61,939 nucleotides of DNA. It comes from Oscillospiraceae bacterium. Its GTDB lineage: Bacteria; Bacillota; Clostridia; Oscillospirales; Oscillospiraceae. This document shows, one piece after another, positions 59,167 to 61,939 of this stretch. The first letter of the stretch is position 1. Each line of letters starts with the position of its first letter. The notes under the pieces were generated by a model. It worked only from the letters and a program-made list of their open reading frames with translations, had not been told where the DNA came from and ran no database searches. The stretch covers positions 1-61,939 of the forward strand of contig JAHHRZ010000012.1 in assembly GCA_020025515.1 (NCBI GenBank), read 5' to 3'. The position numbers and the translations under genes are program-made.

Positions 59167-60171
59167 ATGAATCATACAGACAAGAAGCATATCCTTCTCA
59201 TTACCACCGGTGGTACCATTGCATCCGTCCCCGGCGGCGAAGGTCTGGAGCCACGCCGCAGCGATGTGATGGAAAGAGAACTGAATCAGCTCCGTACCTA
59301 TTATGATATCACCGTTCAGGACCTCATGTGCCTGGACTCATCCAACATCCAGCCGGAAGAGTGGGTCATCATCGCCCGGGCTGTTTTTGACGCCCGAGGC
59401 TGCTATGACGGTATTGTGATATCCCATGGCACCGATACTATGGCCTATACCTCTTCCATGGTCACCTTTATGCTGGAAAACATTGACCTTCCCGTGGTCT
59501 TTACCGGATCTCAGCTTCCTCTGGCCGATTTTCTGTCCGATGCCCCCAATAACCTGCGGGCCGCCTTTGCCATGGCGGCTGCCGGCGCTCCCGGTGTGTT
59601 CCTGGCTTTTGATCGAAAGATCATGCGCGGCTGCCGAGCCGTAAAGGTCCGTGCCTCCGGCTTCAACGCCTTTGAAAGCATCAACAGCCAGTATGTAGGC
59701 ATTGTCACCGCTCTGGGCCTGAATCTCAATCGGGATATGCTGCCTGCACCCAAGGGCCCTGCCGCTCTGCGCACTAAGGCCAGCAATCGAGTATTCTTGC
59801 TGCGCCTGACCCCCGGTCTGGATTCTGCCATTTTTGACACTCTGGTGGATATGGGCTACCGTGGCATTGTGCTGGAAGCCTTTGGTCTGGGCGGAATGAA
59901 CTTCCTTCACGATGTGCCCGGGCATGGCATCCGGGGCGCCGTGGAAAACGGCGTCAGCGTAGTGGTCTGTTCTCAGTGTCTGTATGACAGCAGCAATTTG
60001 AATGTGTATCAGGTTGGCAAAAAGCTTCTGGATATGGGTGTCATTCAGGGCGGCGATATGACAACGGAAGCCGCCATGACCAAACTTATGTGGGCTTTGG
60101 GCCAGGATTATACACAGGATGAAATTCGCAGTCTCTTTGCTACCAGCCTTGCTGGTGAAATCACACTCTAA
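59167..60171 (+). CDS. ansA: L-asparaginase (type I)
   Basis: The enzyme hydrolyses asparagine to aspartate and ammonia. The 334-residue protein has TTGGTIAS (13-20) with the nucleophilic threonine and VISHGTDTMAYT with the second Thr-Asp pair and later lysine region. There is no signal peptide, so it is cytosolic. The ATG follows AGGAGGG. It lies 23 bases before the pyrophosphatase gene, probably in one transcript. Confidence 0.94.
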   Translation: MNHTDKKHILLITTGGTIASVPGGEGLEPRRSDVMERELNQLRTYYDITVQDLMCLDSSNIQPEEWVIIARAVFDARGCYDGIVISHGTDTMAYTSSMVTFMLENIDLPVVFTGSQLPLADFLSDAPNNLRAAFAMAAAGAPGVFLAFDRKIMRGCRAVKVRASGFNAFESINSQYVGIVTALGLNLNRDMLPAPKGPAALRTKASNRVFLLRLTPGLDSAIFDTLVDMGYRGIVLEAFGLGGMNFLHDVPGHGIRGAVENGVSVVVCSQCLYDSSNLNVYQVGKKLLDMGVIQGGDMTTEAAMTKLMWALGQDYTQDEIRSLFATSLAGEITL

Positions 60172-60194
60172 TCACACTCTGAAAGGAGCTTTTT

Positions 60195-61811
60195 ATGGAT
60201 CCTATTTATGTAACCGGTCACCGAAATCCGGATACAGACTCCATTGTTTCTGCCATGGCCTACGCCGCCCTGAGAAATACCCTGGGCGACCGGGAATATC
60301 AGGCTGCCCGCCTGGGGCATATCAGCGATGAAACGCAGCTGGTTTTGGATCGGTTTGGCTTCCAGCCTCCTCAGCTGATTTCTTCCATGTATACCCAGGT
60401 TCAGGATCTGGAATATGACACTCCTCCTGCCTTAGGTGCCGCCGTTACCGTCAATAGAGCCTGGAGTGTATTGCAGGCCAATGGAAACCTGCCCGGAATT
60501 CCCGTCGCCAACGATGACGGAACCCTCTATGGTATGCTGATGCCGGAGGATATTGCCCAGTATGATATGCAGACCATCTACACACCTCAGCTGGATCAGG
60601 TCCCAGTATTTAACCTGCTGAGTGTGCTGGAGGGTAAACTTCTGAACGAGGCCGAGGACTCTGTGGACCATATTTCCGGCGAGGTGGTCATAGCTCTGCC
60701 ACAGAGCCGGGAGGGCCTGCTGTTTTCCAAAACAGATTCTGTGGTTATCTGCGGCAATCAGCCCGATCTCATCCGCCGGGCTTTGGATTTAAATGTAAAC
60801 TGTCTGGTTCTGTGCCAAACAGAGCTGCCGGAGGATCTTCGGAAACTTGAAACCACTACCTGCATCATTTCCACTCCTTTTGATGCCTACCGTGCTGTCC
60901 GGCTGATTTATCACTCCACCCCCATAGGACGAATTTGCCGCCGAGAAAATCTTGTGACCTTCCATTTGGGTGATTTGGTAGACGATGTGAAGGAAATCGT
61001 TTTGAAAGAACGGGCCCCCTGTTATCCTATTTTGGATACTGACAACAAGATTGTGGGTCTATTATACCAGAATCATCTGTTGCGGCCCCGCAGAAAGCGT
61101 GTGGTGCTGGTGGATCACAACGAGAAGGCACAGTCCGTTCCTGGTCTGGAAGAGGCCCAGATTCTGGAAATTATTGACCATCATCGTCTGGCAGACATTC
61201 AGACAACCAATCCCATTTACTTCCGCAATGAACCGGTAGGCTCTACCACTACCATTGTTGCCGGCATGTTCCAGGAGCGTGGCTTGATGCCGTCAGAAAA
61301 AATGGCCGGTCTCATGGCCGCTGCCATCGTTTCCGACACCGTCATGTTTAAGTCTCCAACCTGCACAGAGAAGGATCGACGCATGGCCGCCCGTATGGCA
61401 CGAATTGCAAAGGAATCTCTGGAAGATCTGGGCAAAGCTATTTTCTCTGCTTCCGCCGGAGAAGAGCGTCCTGTGGAAGATCTGCTTTTCACCGACTTCA
61501 AGGAATTCCACATTGCGGGCCATTTCTTTGGCGTCAGTCAGATTACCTGTGTGGATTCTCCCCATTTGCTTTCTCGGAAAGACGAATTCCTTGCTCTCAT
61601 GGAATCTACCATGAAAAAGCGTGGATACAGCATGATGCTTCTCATGCTCACCGACGTGCTTCTGGAAGGCACACAGCTTATTTACCTGGGTGACGAAGAA
61701 ACCATCCGTCAGGCTCTGGACGCAGATGTTCGTGGTAACGAAGTATTTCTCCCCAAAGTCATGTCTCGAAAAAAGCAAATCATCCCGATGCTCACTGCTC
61801 TCTGGGGGTAA
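60195..61811 (+). CDS. Manganese-dependent inorganic pyrophosphatase with CBS-DRTGG insert
   Basis: The 538-residue family II pyrophosphatase has the metal motifs GHRNPDTDS (8-16), VDHNE, and IIDHHR, and the C-terminal DHHA2 domain ending RKKQIIPML. Between the first and second metal motif lies a regulatory insert (about 70-300) with two CBS halves and a DRTGG domain, which in relatives bind AMP, ADP or diadenosine polyphosphates to tune activity. The ATG follows AAAGGAG. It ends at a hairpin terminator. Confidence 0.93.
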   Translation: MDPIYVTGHRNPDTDSIVSAMAYAALRNTLGDREYQAARLGHISDETQLVLDRFGFQPPQLISSMYTQVQDLEYDTPPALGAAVTVNRAWSVLQANGNLPGIPVANDDGTLYGMLMPEDIAQYDMQTIYTPQLDQVPVFNLLSVLEGKLLNEAEDSVDHISGEVVIALPQSREGLLFSKTDSVVICGNQPDLIRRALDLNVNCLVLCQTELPEDLRKLETTTCIISTPFDAYRAVRLIYHSTPIGRICRRENLVTFHLGDLVDDVKEIVLKERAPCYPILDTDNKIVGLLYQNHLLRPRRKRVVLVDHNEKAQSVPGLEEAQILEIIDHHRLADIQTTNPIYFRNEPVGSTTTIVAGMFQERGLMPSEKMAGLMAAAIVSDTVMFKSPTCTEKDRRMAARMARIAKESLEDLGKAIFSASAGEERPVEDLLFTDFKEFHIAGHFFGVSQITCVDSPHLLSRKDEFLALMESTMKKRGYSMMLLMLTDVLLEGTQLIYLGDEETIRQALDADVRGNEVFLPKVMSRKKQIIPMLTALWG

Positions 61812-61818
61812 CAAAACC

Positions 61819-61858
61819 ATGGTGCTGTCTCGTTTCTTCGGGACAGCACCATTTCTGT
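61819..61858 (+). terminator. Probable terminator of the pyrophosphatase gene
   Basis: ATGGTGCTGTC and its complement enclose a 12-base loop; the tail TTCTGTATTT is only partly T-rich. Confidence 0.75.
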
Positions 61859-61890
61859 ATTTACCGACTTCCTGTTGTTCCATGAATCAT

Positions 61891-61939
61891 AACCACCGGC
61901 CGTGCCGGTGGTTTGCACTAGCCCCCCTGGGGCATGCCC
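61891..61939. repeat. Palindromic element cut by the window edge
   Basis: AACCACCGGC and its complement form a 10-bp stem with a 3-base loop (61891-61913). It is followed by GCCCC/GGGGC around CCT and by GGGCATGCCC, a perfect palindrome at the last ten bases. Successive GC-rich palindromes of this kind resemble the ends of IS200/IS605-type elements or dispersed intergenic repeats. The window ends here, so the identity is open. Confidence 0.45.

Noticed and set aside
13164..61858. Recurrent CTGTCTC/GAGACAG arms in several terminators (13164, 17526, 25911, 61823) as a shared regulatory repeat
   Set aside because: The similarity is limited to a few bases within otherwise different stems, each placed where an ordinary terminator is expected.
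1..61939. tRNA, rRNA, CRISPR arrays, prophage or complete insertion sequences
   Set aside because: None found on reading both strands; only one transposition-gene remnant and two palindromic repeats hint at mobile DNA.

Overview
The window is ordinary chromosome of an anaerobic, endospore-forming member of the Firmicutes (class Clostridia). It carries the mother-cell sporulation sigma factor SigE with its processing protease SpoIIGA, the NADH-sensing repressor Rex, a class-A RNase P RNA, strong AGGAGG ribosome binding sites, and the gene orders tilS-hpt-ftsH and yicC-remA-gmk-rpoZ-priA-def-fmt-rsmB-rlmN-prpC-prkC-rsgA. Moderately high GC and the protein families present (DUF6472-like, C_GCAxxG_C_C, DUF3343) suggest an Oscillospiraceae/Ruminococcaceae-type gut clostridium. 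That placement is inference; no rRNA gene is present to settle it. No tRNA, rRNA, CRISPR array, prophage or intact insertion sequence was found.

Layout. 1-540: an AT-rich, accessory-looking end with part of an acetyltransferase and the C-terminal stump of a transposition-type AAA ATPase that abuts fakA. 540-6816 (minus): fakA, an Asp23-family gene, gpmI, rex, sigE, spoIIGA. 6997-17510: a mixed block of DNA repair and replication genes (rarA, nth, uvrA, radC), an S1-domain protein, a histidine-kinase-like protein without the phospho-acceptor histidine, a DegV/FakB-type lipid-binding protein and an amidohydrolase. 17558-25470 (minus): one long unit gdpP-rplI-DUF1292-dnaB-tilS-hpt-ftsH behind a single strong promoter, interrupted by three back-to-back hairpins.

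25639-31623: two divergent metal-efflux operons. csoR-copA (copper) carries a CopZ-like domain fused to the end of the pump, with its own internal ribosome binding site. An ArsR/SmtB-type regulator, a free HMA protein and a P-type ATPase (probably zinc/cadmium/cobalt) form the other. 31772-34337: a thiol-redox locus in which a Crp/Fnr regulator sits between trxA and a second thioredoxin-trxB pair. Both thioredoxin promoters carry the same GTGA-N5-TCAC palindrome, exactly 22 bases upstream of their -10 boxes.

34491-38049: a YdcF-type protein and two peptidases. 38214-53056 (minus): a roughly 15-kb array from cdaA-cdaR through yicC, gmk, priA, def-fmt and prpC-prkC to rsgA. 53177-58452 (minus): a SufS-like cysteine desulfurase with a DUF3343 partner, an Xre-type regulator, and murD-ispD-ispF. 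58599-61811 (plus): RNase P RNA, asparaginase and a CBS-domain manganese pyrophosphatase. The last 50 bases hold a palindromic repeat cut by the window edge.

Connections between genes: the c-di-AMP cyclase (CdaA) and phosphodiesterase (GdpP) head two separate operons; FakA and a DegV/FakB-type protein occur in the same window; PrkC and PrpC form a kinase/phosphatase pair next to translation-maturation genes; and two metal-efflux operons adjoin the thioredoxin locus, giving a contiguous metal and thiol-stress segment.
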